From NCBI RefSeq assembly GCF_001486585.1, contig NZ_LN909045.1, positions 171,368-235,367 on the forward strand: a stretch of 64,000 nucleotides of DNA. Reading direction: 5' to 3'. Shown piece after piece: positions 1-7,998 of this stretch. How positions within the stretch are numbered: the first letter of the stretch is position 1; each line of letters starts with the position of its first letter. The notes beneath the pieces were generated by a model, which searched no databases, had not been told where the DNA came from, and saw only the letters and a program-made list of their open reading frames with translations. This DNA comes from Paenibacillus senegalimassiliensis. GTDB lineage: Bacteria > Bacillota > Bacilli > Paenibacillales > Paenibacillaceae. A program made the translations under genes and the position numbers.

Positions 1-993
1 CATTTAATCGCGGAGCCCGGCCAATCGGTTAGTGGCTATGTCAAGGTAGGAGAATTGTCCAATTGGGCTACGGTGGAAATGCCGGTCATGATCGTAAATG
101 GTGTGGAGGAAGGTCCGGTGCTTTGGCTCAACGGCGCCATCCATGGCGATGAGTTGAACGGTCCTATGGCCATTCGGGAGGTCTTCCCTCAGCTTGATCC
201 AGCCAAGCTCAAAGGAGCCGTCATTGCTACGCCGGTCTCCAACCCTTACGCCTGGCAAGCCCGGCGGAAGAACACGCCGCAGGATGAGCTCGATATGGAC
301 ATGCAATTTCCCGGCAACCCGAAGGGAACCTTGTCTCAGCGCTTGCCGTACTATCTTTTCGAGAAAATCAAAACTTACGCGACACACCTGATTGATTTTC
401 ATTCCCTGGGGACTCCTTATGATGCCTTGCCTTATACCGTCTATAAAAAAGTACCAAACGATCAAGTCGGGGCTAGCGAGCAAGGGGAGCGGATGGCGCG
501 TGCCTTTGGTGGCTCCGTACATTGCTGTGTGGATCTGAATGGCAACTTGAATGAGTTGCCGGGCAACGTAGCTGGTTTTCTGGATGTTCAGTGCCTGATG
601 CATGGCATTCCGGCCTTTATGACGGAGCTTGGATCAGGTGGCCAGATTCAGCAGGATATGGTGGACTATGGCCAGCGGGGGATTTGGGCGGTGTTGCATG
701 AGCTTGGTATGTGGGCGGAAGCGCCTGAGCCGCCGGTGCATACGCAGACCAAAACGTTGACGAAGCGCAAATTCATTTACGCGGATCGAGGCGGGTTGGT
801 GGTTCAGCAAGCGCCAAGCGGCAGTATTGTACGAAAAGGTGAGCGGATCTGCTCTATCATTGACATGTTCTCGGTGGTGCAAGAGGTACTGGCCGAAGAA
901 GACACCTATATTATCGCCAGTCGCAAGAATCCGCCGGTAGACGCCGGGGACCGGGTTGCCTTTGTTGGCGTGGAATGGAGAGAGGACCAGTAA
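1..993 (+). CDS. Succinylglutamate desuccinylase/aspartoacylase-family zinc deacylase (5' end missing)
   Basis: The reading frame is open from the first base, so the gene starts upstream of the window; the TTG at 55 is internal. About 330 residues are visible. The M14-type zinc site is present: NGAIHGDE (His about 48 and Glu about 51 of the visible part), DFHSLG for the third ligand, and TELGSGG for the likely catalytic Glu. The C-terminal 100 residues look like the beta-barrel tail of AstE/AspA-type enzymes. Such enzymes hydrolyse N-acyl amino acids or similar amides in the cytoplasm; the substrate is unknown. One base separates it from the acetyltransferase gene downstream, so they probably share a transcript. 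Confidence 0.85.
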   Translation, partial: HLIAEPGQSVSGYVKVGELSNWATVEMPVMIVNGVEEGPVLWLNGAIHGDELNGPMAIREVFPQLDPAKLKGAVIATPVSNPYAWQARRKNTPQDELDMDMQFPGNPKGTLSQRLPYYLFEKIKTYATHLIDFHSLGTPYDALPYTVYKKVPNDQVGASEQGERMARAFGGSVHCCVDLNGNLNELPGNVAGFLDVQCLMHGIPAFMTELGSGGQIQQDMVDYGQRGIWAVLHELGMWAEAPEPPVHTQTKTLTKRKFIYADRGGLVVQQAPSGSIVRKGERICSIIDMFSVVQEVLAEEDTYIIASRKNPPVDAGDRVAFVGVEWREDQ

Positions 994-994
994 T

Positions 995-1507
995 ATGACG
1001 ACATTTCGAATCGCAACAGTAGAGGATGCACCGGAAATTCAAACGTTGTCGCATAAAGCGTACGCCTCCGTTCGCGACCTGGGTATCAACTTTGCAGCGG
1101 CAACGGCCGATTTGGCTACCGTGGAGAAGAATATCCGCAACAATATTTGCCTGGTGATGGAGGAAGACGGCAAAATTATCTCAACGATCTCCGTTCGTCT
1201 GCCTTGGGGGCAGCAGCCTGGGCCATTTGGATTGCCGCATGTCTGGTGGTTCGCGACGGACCCCGATGTGGGCCGCAAAGGAATTGGTCGTGAGATGATT
1301 ACCTGGGCGGAGGAAAGCTTCGTCCGTGATACGTTAAGAGCTCCTGCCGTGTCTCTGGGCACAGCCGAGGAGCACCCGTGGTTAATTGAGATGTATGAGC
1401 GCCGCGGCTATGAGATCATGCATAAGAAAGCGCTGGGACGGGGACATATCACTGTGTTTATGAAAAAAGTGCTGAATCCTGCGTTTTTAGAAGGGGAGGA
1501 TCATTAA
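995..1507 (+). CDS. GNAT-family N-acetyltransferase
   Basis: A 170-residue protein with a single GNAT domain. The acetyl-CoA-binding motif A appears as VWWFATDPDVGRKGIG near residues 85-100, and motif B around LGTAEEHPWLIEMYERRGYE. The ATG at 995 was chosen because a purine-rich GGAGAGAGG lies about 10 nt upstream; the longer open frame from 956 only overlaps the deacylase. The acceptor substrate cannot be told from sequence. Its position between a deacylase and a nitroreductase in a tightly packed operon suggests modification of an amine intermediate or product, which is inference. Confidence 0.85.
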   Translation: MTTFRIATVEDAPEIQTLSHKAYASVRDLGINFAAATADLATVEKNIRNNICLVMEEDGKIISTISVRLPWGQQPGPFGLPHVWWFATDPDVGRKGIGREMITWAEESFVRDTLRAPAVSLGTAEEHPWLIEMYERRGYEIMHKKALGRGHITVFMKKVLNPAFLEGEDH

Positions 1508-2338
1508 ATGAGTGGAGATCGTTACGACATCGACGGCATCACACCTCACGAGGGACTGCGTAATCCAGTCATTGATCAATTGGTTCGCCACAAATCGGTC
1601 CGCAGCTTCGAGCCGGGTCGCCCCTTGGAAGAAGGGGTCATCGAGACGATGCTGACCGCAGCGCAAAGTGCCCCGAATTCCTCGAATTTTCAATCCTGGA
1701 GCGTCATTGTTATTGAGGACCCGGAGCGTAAGGCGCAGTTGATGCAGCTATGTGACAATCAGGCCTTTATTGGGGAGTCCTCGGTGTTCCTGGTCTTTTG
1801 CGCGGATGCTTCCCGGCATAAATATGTAACGGATCGTCAGGGATATCCGTTCAACTCGGATTATCTGGAGCTGCTGCTGGTATCCAGCTTCGATAGCATG
1901 CTCGCCGTGCAAAATGCTTCAACTGCCGCGGAATCGCTGGGCCTTGGCTGCTGTATGGTAGGAGCTATTCGGAACAAGGCCCGTGAAGTGGCCAAGCTGC
2001 TGAAGTTGCCTCCATTGTGCTATGCAACCGTCGGGCTCGCAGTAGGTTATCCTGCGCGTGACACCAAGGTGAAGCCACGTTTGCCGCAACAGGTGATCGT
2101 TCACCGTGAAGAATATTCGACGGCTGCGCTGGAAGAGGGAATTCAGGCCTATGATGCGAAGATGGCGAATACGGGTATTTATGAGGGACGGCGTATTAAC
2201 ATCCCCGGTGTCACACCGGAAGTGGAGCCGGAGCATTACGGCTGGCTCGAGCATACGGCCAGACGCATGGCGCGGGGGAATGATTTCCGCCGTGATTTGG
2301 CCCCATTTTTGACGGAGCATGGATTTACCTTGAAGTAA
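1508..2338 (+). CDS. Nitroreductase-family NAD(P)H-dependent FMN oxidoreductase
   Basis: A 276-residue protein of the nitroreductase fold. The FMN phosphate-binding start VRHKSVRSFEPGRPL and the AAQSAPNSSNFQSWSVIVIED segment are characteristic, as is the GLGCCMVGAIRN segment near residue 145. It most resembles NfrA/NfsA-type enzymes, which transfer electrons from NAD(P)H to nitro groups, quinones or flavins. It starts directly after the acetyltransferase stop codon, with AGGGGAGGA as ribosome binding site. The true substrate is unknown; the catabolic neighbours suggest reduction of an aromatic or enoyl intermediate. Confidence 0.85.
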   Translation: MSGDRYDIDGITPHEGLRNPVIDQLVRHKSVRSFEPGRPLEEGVIETMLTAAQSAPNSSNFQSWSVIVIEDPERKAQLMQLCDNQAFIGESSVFLVFCADASRHKYVTDRQGYPFNSDYLELLLVSSFDSMLAVQNASTAAESLGLGCCMVGAIRNKAREVAKLLKLPPLCYATVGLAVGYPARDTKVKPRLPQQVIVHREEYSTAALEEGIQAYDAKMANTGIYEGRRINIPGVTPEVEPEHYGWLEHTARRMARGNDFRRDLAPFLTEHGFTLK

Positions 2339-2401
2339 AGAACCAGTCTGGACAAGCCCAAGTTTTATTTTTTTGAACTACCTCTAAGGGAGGGCTCAAG
2401 C

Positions 2402-4099
2402 ATGAGTAAGCAAACATCAGAAGCATCGGTAAGACTGGGACGCGATCTCTTATTCGATATGCTGACGGCATATGACATTCCTTATGTATTCGGAAATCCA
2501 GGGACCTCGGAGTTGCCTTTCATCGACGGCGCTGAGCAGTACGGACATATTGAGTATATCTCCGCCTTGCATGAGGCGAATGCGGTATCTATGGCGATGG
2601 GTTATGCCCGCCAATCCCACAAGCCAGGGGTGGCTATTGTGCATGTGGCCCCCGGACTGGCGAATGCCATGGGGAATATCTATAATGCCTACCGGGCAGG
2701 TATCCCGCTGGTGATTATTGCCGGGCAGCATCATAGTGATTGGCTGCTCGGGGAGCCAATTCTGGCGGGGGATCATGTGAAGCAGGTTGAGAGCATGACG
2801 AAGTGGGCCCATGAAATTCGCAATATGGCGGAATATCCTGTGGCTATGCAGCGTGCTTTTAAGGTAGCGATGACGGAGCCGAAGGGCCCCGTATTCTTAT
2901 CTGTTCCGTACAACCTTTCATTGACACCGACCGAGGCACGGATTGGTAAGCCTGAGTTGTTCGAGCAGGCCATCTCTGTATCGAGATCATCGGTAAAGCT
3001 GTTTTTGGATAAATTATTGAGTCATGAGCGAATCCTGTTGATTAGCGGGGACCAGGTCGGAGATCAGCAGGCGGTGGGTCTTTTGCAGGAATGGGCAGAA
3101 TTGCTAGGAGCACCGGTTATGGCGGAAGGGATGCCAACGCGGCAAAATATTGACTCCGCCCATCCCCAATATTTAGGCACATTCCCTATGAATGCGGGCG
3201 TCATCAGGCAGGTATATGCGGAATGTGATGCCCTGGTGATGGTCGGTACAACGGTCCAATTGCCGGCAGCGTTGTCTGATGGGTTGGGACTTCTGGTCGA
3301 GGATCAGAAGCCGGTGTTCTATATCCAGCAGGACGCCTGGGAGATTGCCAAGAATCCAGGTCTTGCCTACGGATTGCAGGGCTCCGTTCGTGGATTGCTG
3401 GAGCAGCTTGTCGAGGCAACTTCCGGTCTGTTGACCGAAGCCCTGCAGCAAGTAGTGCAGGAAAGAAGGAGCAAAACAGAGGAAGCCGCCGCGCACAGGC
3501 GGGAAAGCTTACAGAAGCAGTTAGAACAAGACCGGGCGGAGGAGCGTATTACGGCTTCGGTGTTGGCTGCTGAACTGAATCGTCAACTGGAGCCATTGCC
3601 TGAAGGCAAGTTCACGCTCGTGAATGAGGCGGTCTCCAATTCGGTGGCCTTCGTGCAGCATATGCATCTGTGGGAACCCCATCAGTATACCGCGGGTAAG
3701 GGGGGAGGCCTTGGACATGGCGTAGGTCAGGCCCTTGGCATCAAGCTAGCCGACCCAGAGCGAACGGTGGTCTGTGCCGTGGGTGACGGCACCTTCTTGT
3801 ATTATCCGCAGATTTTGTATAGCGCGGTGACTTATGACATTCCGGTACTGTTCCTCATCGTACAAAATGAAGCTTATCGTGTCTTGAAGCAAGGTCTTCA
3901 GGCGATGGGAGAGCCGCTGGGTCATAAGGACATTCCTTCTCTGGAGCTTGAGGGGGCCGCCCATATGTTGAAGCTGGCCGAAGCCTTCGGTGTTGAAGGG
4001 GAGACGGTACGAGACAAGGAAGCATTGGCTCCTGCGTTGGAGCGGGCGCTTTCGAGAAGTCAGAAGCAGCCATACATGTTGGAGGTTTATGTAAAATAA
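2402..4099 (+). CDS. Thiamine diphosphate-dependent decarboxylase, benzoylformate decarboxylase-like
   Basis: A 565-residue ThDP enzyme of the acetolactate synthase/2-oxoacid decarboxylase superfamily. The N-terminal PYR domain holds the cofactor-activating Glu58 (ALHEAN) and His81 (VHVAPGLANAMG). Their 23-residue spacing is the same as between Glu47 and His70 of benzoylformate decarboxylase. The PP domain carries the GDG motif (VGDGTFLYYP, about residue 461) with the expected Asn about 26 residues on. A 2-oxoacid would be decarboxylated to an aldehyde, which fits the aldehyde dehydrogenase downstream. A related ThDP lyase or synthase is the alternative. It is 63 nt from the nitroreductase gene. 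Confidence 0.8.
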   Translation: MSKQTSEASVRLGRDLLFDMLTAYDIPYVFGNPGTSELPFIDGAEQYGHIEYISALHEANAVSMAMGYARQSHKPGVAIVHVAPGLANAMGNIYNAYRAGIPLVIIAGQHHSDWLLGEPILAGDHVKQVESMTKWAHEIRNMAEYPVAMQRAFKVAMTEPKGPVFLSVPYNLSLTPTEARIGKPELFEQAISVSRSSVKLFLDKLLSHERILLISGDQVGDQQAVGLLQEWAELLGAPVMAEGMPTRQNIDSAHPQYLGTFPMNAGVIRQVYAECDALVMVGTTVQLPAALSDGLGLLVEDQKPVFYIQQDAWEIAKNPGLAYGLQGSVRGLLEQLVEATSGLLTEALQQVVQERRSKTEEAAAHRRESLQKQLEQDRAEERITASVLAAELNRQLEPLPEGKFTLVNEAVSNSVAFVQHMHLWEPHQYTAGKGGGLGHGVGQALGIKLADPERTVVCAVGDGTFLYYPQILYSAVTYDIPVLFLIVQNEAYRVLKQGLQAMGEPLGHKDIPSLELEGAAHMLKLAEAFGVEGETVRDKEALAPALERALSRSQKQPYMLEVYVK

Positions 4100-4145
4100 A
4101 GCTGATGGTTGGTTCTGACCAGGCTCGGGAGATTTGAAAATGCGA

Positions 4146-4247
4146 GTTCAAAAAGTCGGGTTTACAGGACCAAGAAGGCTGGATTCAAGATTCGATGCCG
4201 AATCTACTCCTCGAACTGCTTCGTTCTGGGAAGACGACTTTTTGAAC
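4146..4247. repeat. Hairpin repeat between decarboxylase and dehydrogenase genes
   Basis: A perfect 13-bp inverted repeat, GTTCAAAAAGTCG at 4146-4158 and CGACTTTTTGAAC at 4235-4247, frames an inner inverted repeat AGATTCG/CGAATCT (4188-4194 and 4199-4205). The right end continues as AACCTCTAGAAGGAG into the ribosome binding site of the next gene. A similar string, TTTTTTGAACTACCTCTAA, precedes the decarboxylase gene at 2369-2388. It looks like a non-coding mobile or extragenic palindromic repeat that lands just in front of genes. It could also act as a processing or attenuation hairpin in the operon mRNA. Confidence 0.6.
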
Positions 4248-4271
4248 AACCTCTAGAAGGAGCGAGAGTCC

Positions 4272-5702
4272 ATGCAAAATCAAGCAGGTAAGCTATTTAT
4301 AGGCGGTCAATGGCTGGAGACGGAGCAGCATATCGACGTCTTCAATCCGGCTACGCTGGAGAAAATCGCCGATGCTCCGCTAGCTAGTAGGGCACAGGTA
4401 ACGGCTGCGGTGGATGCCGCAGCCGCAGCGCTGCCAGCTTGGAAAGCACGTACCGCGCAGGAGCGGGCGGTGCTGATGCTCAAATGGTATGCGCTGATTG
4501 AAGAGCATAAGGAGCGGATCGCTCGCACGATGACGGAGGAGCAAGGCAAGCCGTATCCGGAAGCGCTGGGCGAGGTTACTTACGCGAACAGCTTTGTACA
4601 ATGGTTTGCAGAAGAGGGCAAGCGGGTCTACGGGGATACGGTGCCGGCTTCGCATCCCGACAAGCGGATTATCACCATCAAGCAGCCGGTAGGCGTGGTG
4701 GCGGCCATCACCCCTTGGAATTTCCCCGCGGCGATGATTACGCGCAAGATCAGCCCGGCGATTGCTGCTGGCTGTACGGTGGTTATCAAGCCTAGCGAGC
4801 TAACGCCGCTGACGGCTTATTTGTTAGCTGAGCTGGCGGAGCAAGCGGGCATTCCGGCAGGAGTCCTGAACGTGATCACGGGTGATCCTGAGCAAATCGG
4901 CAAGCTGTGGATGGATGATAAGCGGGTACGCAAGGTTTCTTTTACCGGCTCAACCCGGGTCGGCAAGCTGCTGATGGCCAGTGCTGCAGCCACGGTCAAA
5001 AATATATCGCTGGAGCTTGGCGGCCACGCGCCCTTTATTGTGACGCGGTCCGCTGATCTGGATTTGGCGGTACAGCATTTTATCGGCGTCAAGTTCAGAA
5101 ATGCGGGACAGACCTGCGTGTGTCCGAACCGCGTTTATGTGCATAGCACCGTGAAGGAAGCGTTCATTAGCAAGCTAACGGCCGCGGTGGAAGGCCTCAA
5201 GGTAGGTAACGGCCTGGAGGAGGGCGTGACGATCGGAGCGCTGATTAATGAGCAGGGCAAGGAAAAAGTGGAGCGCCATATCGCAGACGCGGAGGCTCAA
5301 GGTGCCACGGTTATTCGCACCAAGCAAGCCTTACCACAGGAGGGGTATTTCGTAGCTCCAACGCTGTTAATCGACGTTCATGAGAACATGTTATGCATGA
5401 ACGAAGAGACGTTTGGACCCGTTGCGCCTATCTTGGCCTATGACACGTTGGAGGAAGTCATTCAGAAGGCGAACGATACGCCTTACGGCTTGGCTGCCTA
5501 CGTATTCAGCCAGCAGTTGGCGGAGGCCTTTCGCCTGAGCGAAGCCCTGGATTATGGCATCATCGGTCTGAACGACGGCTTCCCGGCGACAGCCCAAGCC
5601 CCGTTCGGCGGGATGAAGGAAAGTGGACTAGGCCGCGAAGGTGGATATTGGGGCCTGGACGAGTTCCTGGAAACCAAATATATCTCGATGAATTTAGGAT
5701 AA
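4272..5702 (+). CDS. NAD(P)-dependent aldehyde dehydrogenase, succinate-semialdehyde dehydrogenase type
   Basis: A 476-residue aldehyde dehydrogenase. ITPWNFPAAMITRK (about residues 139-152) forms the cofactor pocket, FTGSTRVGKLL is the Rossmann turn, LELGGHAP contains the general-base Glu, and FRNAGQTCVCPNR contains the nucleophilic Cys (about residue 281). The whole pattern matches the GabD/SSADH subfamily, which oxidises succinate semialdehyde or similar short or aromatic aldehydes to acids. It follows the ThDP decarboxylase, so one inferred scheme is 2-oxoacid to aldehyde to carboxylate. An AGAAGGAGCGAG ribosome binding site precedes the ATG. Confidence 0.88.
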   Translation: MQNQAGKLFIGGQWLETEQHIDVFNPATLEKIADAPLASRAQVTAAVDAAAAALPAWKARTAQERAVLMLKWYALIEEHKERIARTMTEEQGKPYPEALGEVTYANSFVQWFAEEGKRVYGDTVPASHPDKRIITIKQPVGVVAAITPWNFPAAMITRKISPAIAAGCTVVIKPSELTPLTAYLLAELAEQAGIPAGVLNVITGDPEQIGKLWMDDKRVRKVSFTGSTRVGKLLMASAAATVKNISLELGGHAPFIVTRSADLDLAVQHFIGVKFRNAGQTCVCPNRVYVHSTVKEAFISKLTAAVEGLKVGNGLEEGVTIGALINEQGKEKVERHIADAEAQGATVIRTKQALPQEGYFVAPTLLIDVHENMLCMNEETFGPVAPILAYDTLEEVIQKANDTPYGLAAYVFSQQLAEAFRLSEALDYGIIGLNDGFPATAQAPFGGMKESGLGREGGYWGLDEFLETKYISMNLG

Positions 5703-5754
5703 GTTCATACTCCGCTATACTATAGTGTAGTGAGGATTGAGAAGTAAGGAACAA

Positions 5755-5800
5755 GGTGCGAACCCCAAGGGAACCTGATTTTCCTCGGTGGAGTCGCACC
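5755..5800 (+). other. Orphan copy of the CRISPR leader-start motif
   Basis: The 46-nt element starts GGTGCGAACCCCAAGGGAAC and ends GGAGTCGCACC. It closely matches the 45-nt element at 40641-40685 that opens the CRISPR leader, differing mainly by single substitutions. Its ends (GGTGCGA and TCGCACC) are complementary and could form a stem. No CRISPR repeat follows here. It may be a leader remnant left by a lost array, or a chromosomal motif that the leader happens to share. Confidence 0.5.
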
Positions 5801-5835
5801 TTTCGTTTTGGTGTGGGATCGCGATACATCGCTTA

Positions 5836-6022
5836 TTTAACGGGAAATCCTCCGGTTAATTTTTATATTTTCTGGGTGCCTACACAATTAGCTGGAATTC
5901 CTCCCTATATTTCTGCCCCTAGGGGCAGAAATGGCTCGAAAATACGGATTTATAGGGAGGATTTCCAGCTAAACACCGAAAATCGGCCAATTTGCGCAAA
6001 TTAACGGGAGGATTTCCCACTA
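5836..6022. repeat. Dispersed nested-hairpin intergenic repeat, copy 1
   Basis: About 187 bp with three nested inverted repeats. The outer arms are GGGAAATCCTCC (5842-5853) and GGAGGATTTCCC (6007-6018), perfect over 12 bp. The middle arms are 21 bp (5889-5909 with 5951-5971, one mismatch). The centre is a perfect 20-bp palindrome at 5911-5930. A second diverged copy lies at 8766-8957. No ORF is evident. It resembles a MITE or extragenic palindromic element of the host genome. Confidence 0.8.
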
Positions 6023-6051
6023 GTGTGGAGATAGCGCGCCAAGTTGCAAAC

Positions 6052-6086
6052 AAAGACGCACAGTAGATTGAACCGTGCGTCTTTTT
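6052..6086. terminator. Bidirectional rho-independent terminator
   Basis: Perfect 10-bp arms AAAGACGCAC (6052-6061) and GTGCGTCTTT (6075-6084) with a 13-nt loop. A T-run follows on the plus strand and an A-run precedes it. It lies between the plus-strand dehydrogenase operon and the minus-strand acetyltransferase and can serve both. Confidence 0.8.
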
Positions 6087-6114
6087 CCTAACCCGGTAAT
6101 GGGCAATCATACTT

Positions 6115-7032
6115 TTATAAAGTAATAAAATACCGAATTTCCTCCTGATCCGCCGTAAAGCCCAGGGACTGATAAAGAGTCAAGGCAGAGTGGTTCGTGG
6201 TCAGCGCCATCAGGCTGGCGTAAGGCAGGTCACGGGCTTGGAGGTAACTCAGCGCTTGAGCGAGCAGGTACTTGGCGATACCGCGTTGTCTCCAAGGCTT
6301 GCGGACGAATACATTCTCAATCACGCCATAGCCAGCTTCTTGCCAGACCATCAGGCTAGCCACGATTTGGTCTTCCTCACGTACAACCAGGGAGATCCAA
6401 TATGGCTTACTCTTATATTTAGCAAGGCGATCGTGCCCTAAAGGGGTATCGGGCCAAACCTCGGCTTCAATATTCAGATAGATGCTTTCTTCCTCAGGAG
6501 TGCCCATGCTCCAAGGCGAGTAGCTAAGCCCGTTGGGAATTGCTGCTGTCGGAATGGCTTCCTTCAGGCTACGGCTCATGCTAAACAAGCTATTCAAATA
6601 GTTAAATCCTCGTTGAACAAAAAATTCCTCGTTGGCCGTTTCTTCTTTCAAATTGCCCACGCATAACCGGGTTTCGTATGCCGCAGGTAACGTTGCTTGG
6701 AGTTGCCGGACTCTTTGCAGAAGCGCTTGGTAGACTTGATCCAGCAGATCATAGTCTGTTTCCCTCTGGGGCAAAGCCTTCAGATTAATATAGATTGAGT
6801 GATAATTCTCTGTCGGACGGCCAGGAGGCACCGTGTTAATGATGCTTACTTGTCCTTTGGCAACCATTTTCCCATTCTCAAACGCACAATAAACATTCTC
6901 CCAATGTTCTTTCTCTCCAATCCACCAGAAGATTGCGTTCCCCTGAGTGGTTATGGCCTGATACAGTTCGCCCAGCAAGGGCATATCCTCCTGCCGGAAT
7001 GGACGAATACTTCTACTGGATGTTTGTTTCAA
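6115..7032 (-). CDS. GNAT-family N-acetyltransferase with tandem-domain layout
   Basis: A 305-residue protein. The C-terminal half has a clear GNAT motif A (IENVFVRKPWRQRGIAKYLL) and motif B (ALTTNHSALTLYQSLGF). The N-terminal half (residues 8-140) resembles a degenerate GNAT domain, as in mycothiol-synthase-like two-domain proteins. The start is the TTG at 7032, preceded on its strand by AAGAAGG eight bases upstream; no ATG fits. It is a single gene facing the dehydrogenase operon across a shared terminator. The acyl acceptor is unknown. Confidence 0.82.
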   Translation of the reverse strand: MKQTSSRSIRPFRQEDMPLLGELYQAITTQGNAIFWWIGEKEHWENVYCAFENGKMVAKGQVSIINTVPPGRPTENYHSIYINLKALPQRETDYDLLDQVYQALLQRVRQLQATLPAAYETRLCVGNLKEETANEEFFVQRGFNYLNSLFSMSRSLKEAIPTAAIPNGLSYSPWSMGTPEEESIYLNIEAEVWPDTPLGHDRLAKYKSKPYWISLVVREEDQIVASLMVWQEAGYGVIENVFVRKPWRQRGIAKYLLAQALSYLQARDLPYASLMALTTNHSALTLYQSLGFTADQEEIRYFITL

Positions 7033-7067
7033 TATTGAAACCTTCTTCGTGGAAGGAACTTCGCAGT

Positions 7068-7130
7068 TTACAGGGCAATGATGCGAGCTTTCCCTTCTAA
7101 ATGTCCCTTAAATAACCGCCCGTTGTCCAT
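7068..7130 (-). CDS. Possible 20-residue leader peptide or gene remnant
   Basis: On the minus strand an ATG at 7130 is preceded by AAGGGAGG at ideal spacing and opens a 20-residue frame, beginning MDNGRLFKGHLEG and ending at a TAA. It sits directly upstream of the acetyltransferase on the same strand. The peptide could be a regulatory leader or the surviving start of a deleted gene. Only the ribosome binding site and position support it. Confidence 0.3.
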   Translation of the reverse strand: MDNGRLFKGHLEGKARIIAL

Positions 7131-7240
7131 CACAAGCGCCTCCCTTTTGCTAATTTTTCAGAGTAATGATCACTGTGTACGTTAGCATAATTGGGGTGAC
7201 GCCTCCAAGTTACTTTATGGTTATAATTGTTCTTTCCTGA

Positions 7241-7816
7241 CTAGGCCATCAGGCTGCCAAGTCCGCGGGTCACATAGGGAAGCGCCAATTCTATATATTG
7301 TTCGGCAGGTAGATTGCTGTTCTGGCGCCAATCCATGGATGCTCCGATCATACCCCAGCTAAGCATCACCGCTGCAACTCTCAATGATTCATCACTGGCC
7401 CCACCATGCTGGTTTATTAGCATTTGGCCGAAGGCCTGCTCCAATTCCTTCTGAATGATGGCTTCAATGGTAGTCTTGAATGTCTCAAAGCCGCTACGAC
7501 AGCGTGCGTAGAGACTGGTTTGAAACCGGGTGACACACAGGAAAATGTCTGTAACCGTCGCTGCGTCCAGCAGGGTGTACCCGGCAATCTGATTGCATAC
7601 GGTATCTGTGAATTCTTTTCGCAAAACCTTCTCCAATAGGTCATATTTATCGACAAAATGATAATAAAAAGTCGCCCGGTTCACGGTGGCTTCATGAGTG
7701 ATGTCCTGGATGGTAATGTCCTTAAACTCCTTGCTGGTCAGCAGGTGGGCAAAGGCGTCCATAATCAGTTTCTGTGTTCGAATGATGCGCGGATCAACTT
7801 TGGTTGTTGTGTTCAC
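7241..7816 (-). CDS. TetR/AcrR-family transcriptional regulator
   Basis: A 191-residue regulator with an N-terminal TetR HTH: ITIQDITHEATVNRATFYYHFVDKYDLLEKVL is the recognition region. The C-terminal half is a ligand and dimerisation domain without recognisable specificity. The GTG at 7816 was chosen because AAGAGGGA lies five bases upstream; an ATG at 7834 lacks a ribosome binding site. It is divergent from a DsbA-like oxidoreductase gene, and a palindrome resembling a TetR operator lies in the shared promoter region. Autorepression together with control of the oxidoreductase is inferred. Confidence 0.88.
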   Translation of the reverse strand: MNTTTKVDPRIIRTQKLIMDAFAHLLTSKEFKDITIQDITHEATVNRATFYYHFVDKYDLLEKVLRKEFTDTVCNQIAGYTLLDAATVTDIFLCVTRFQTSLYARCRSGFETFKTTIEAIIQKELEQAFGQMLINQHGGASDESLRVAAVMLSWGMIGASMDWRQNSNLPAEQYIELALPYVTRGLGSLMA

Positions 7817-7926
7817 GAGGGTCCCTCTTTTCATAAACTTTTTGGACAAATGAATCCATATGTTGTATATCCGACGTTGCTCTGGAATTGTCGGTTGATT
7901 GGTAAGCTGAACTATTTTATGATAAC

Positions 7927-7946
7927 TATACAACAAATGTTGTATA
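7927..7946. promoter_or_regulatory. Palindromic operator between TetR and DsbA-like genes
   Basis: Perfect 8-bp arms TATACAAC and GTTGTATA separated by AAAT. A related string, ATATGTTGTATAT, occurs at about 7859-7871 nearer the regulator start. Two such sites in a divergent region fit TetR binding. Confidence 0.6.
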
Positions 7947-7998
7947 AACTAAAAGCGTTGTAATATATAAAAAAAGAATGCAGAAGGAGGAGTTAGGG

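Noticed and set aside
1919..2320. Antisense ORF within the nitroreductase gene
   Set aside because: Shadow frame without domain or start signal.
5756..6110. ORFs across the leader-like motif and hairpin repeat
   Set aside because: They are read-through of palindromic repeat DNA.
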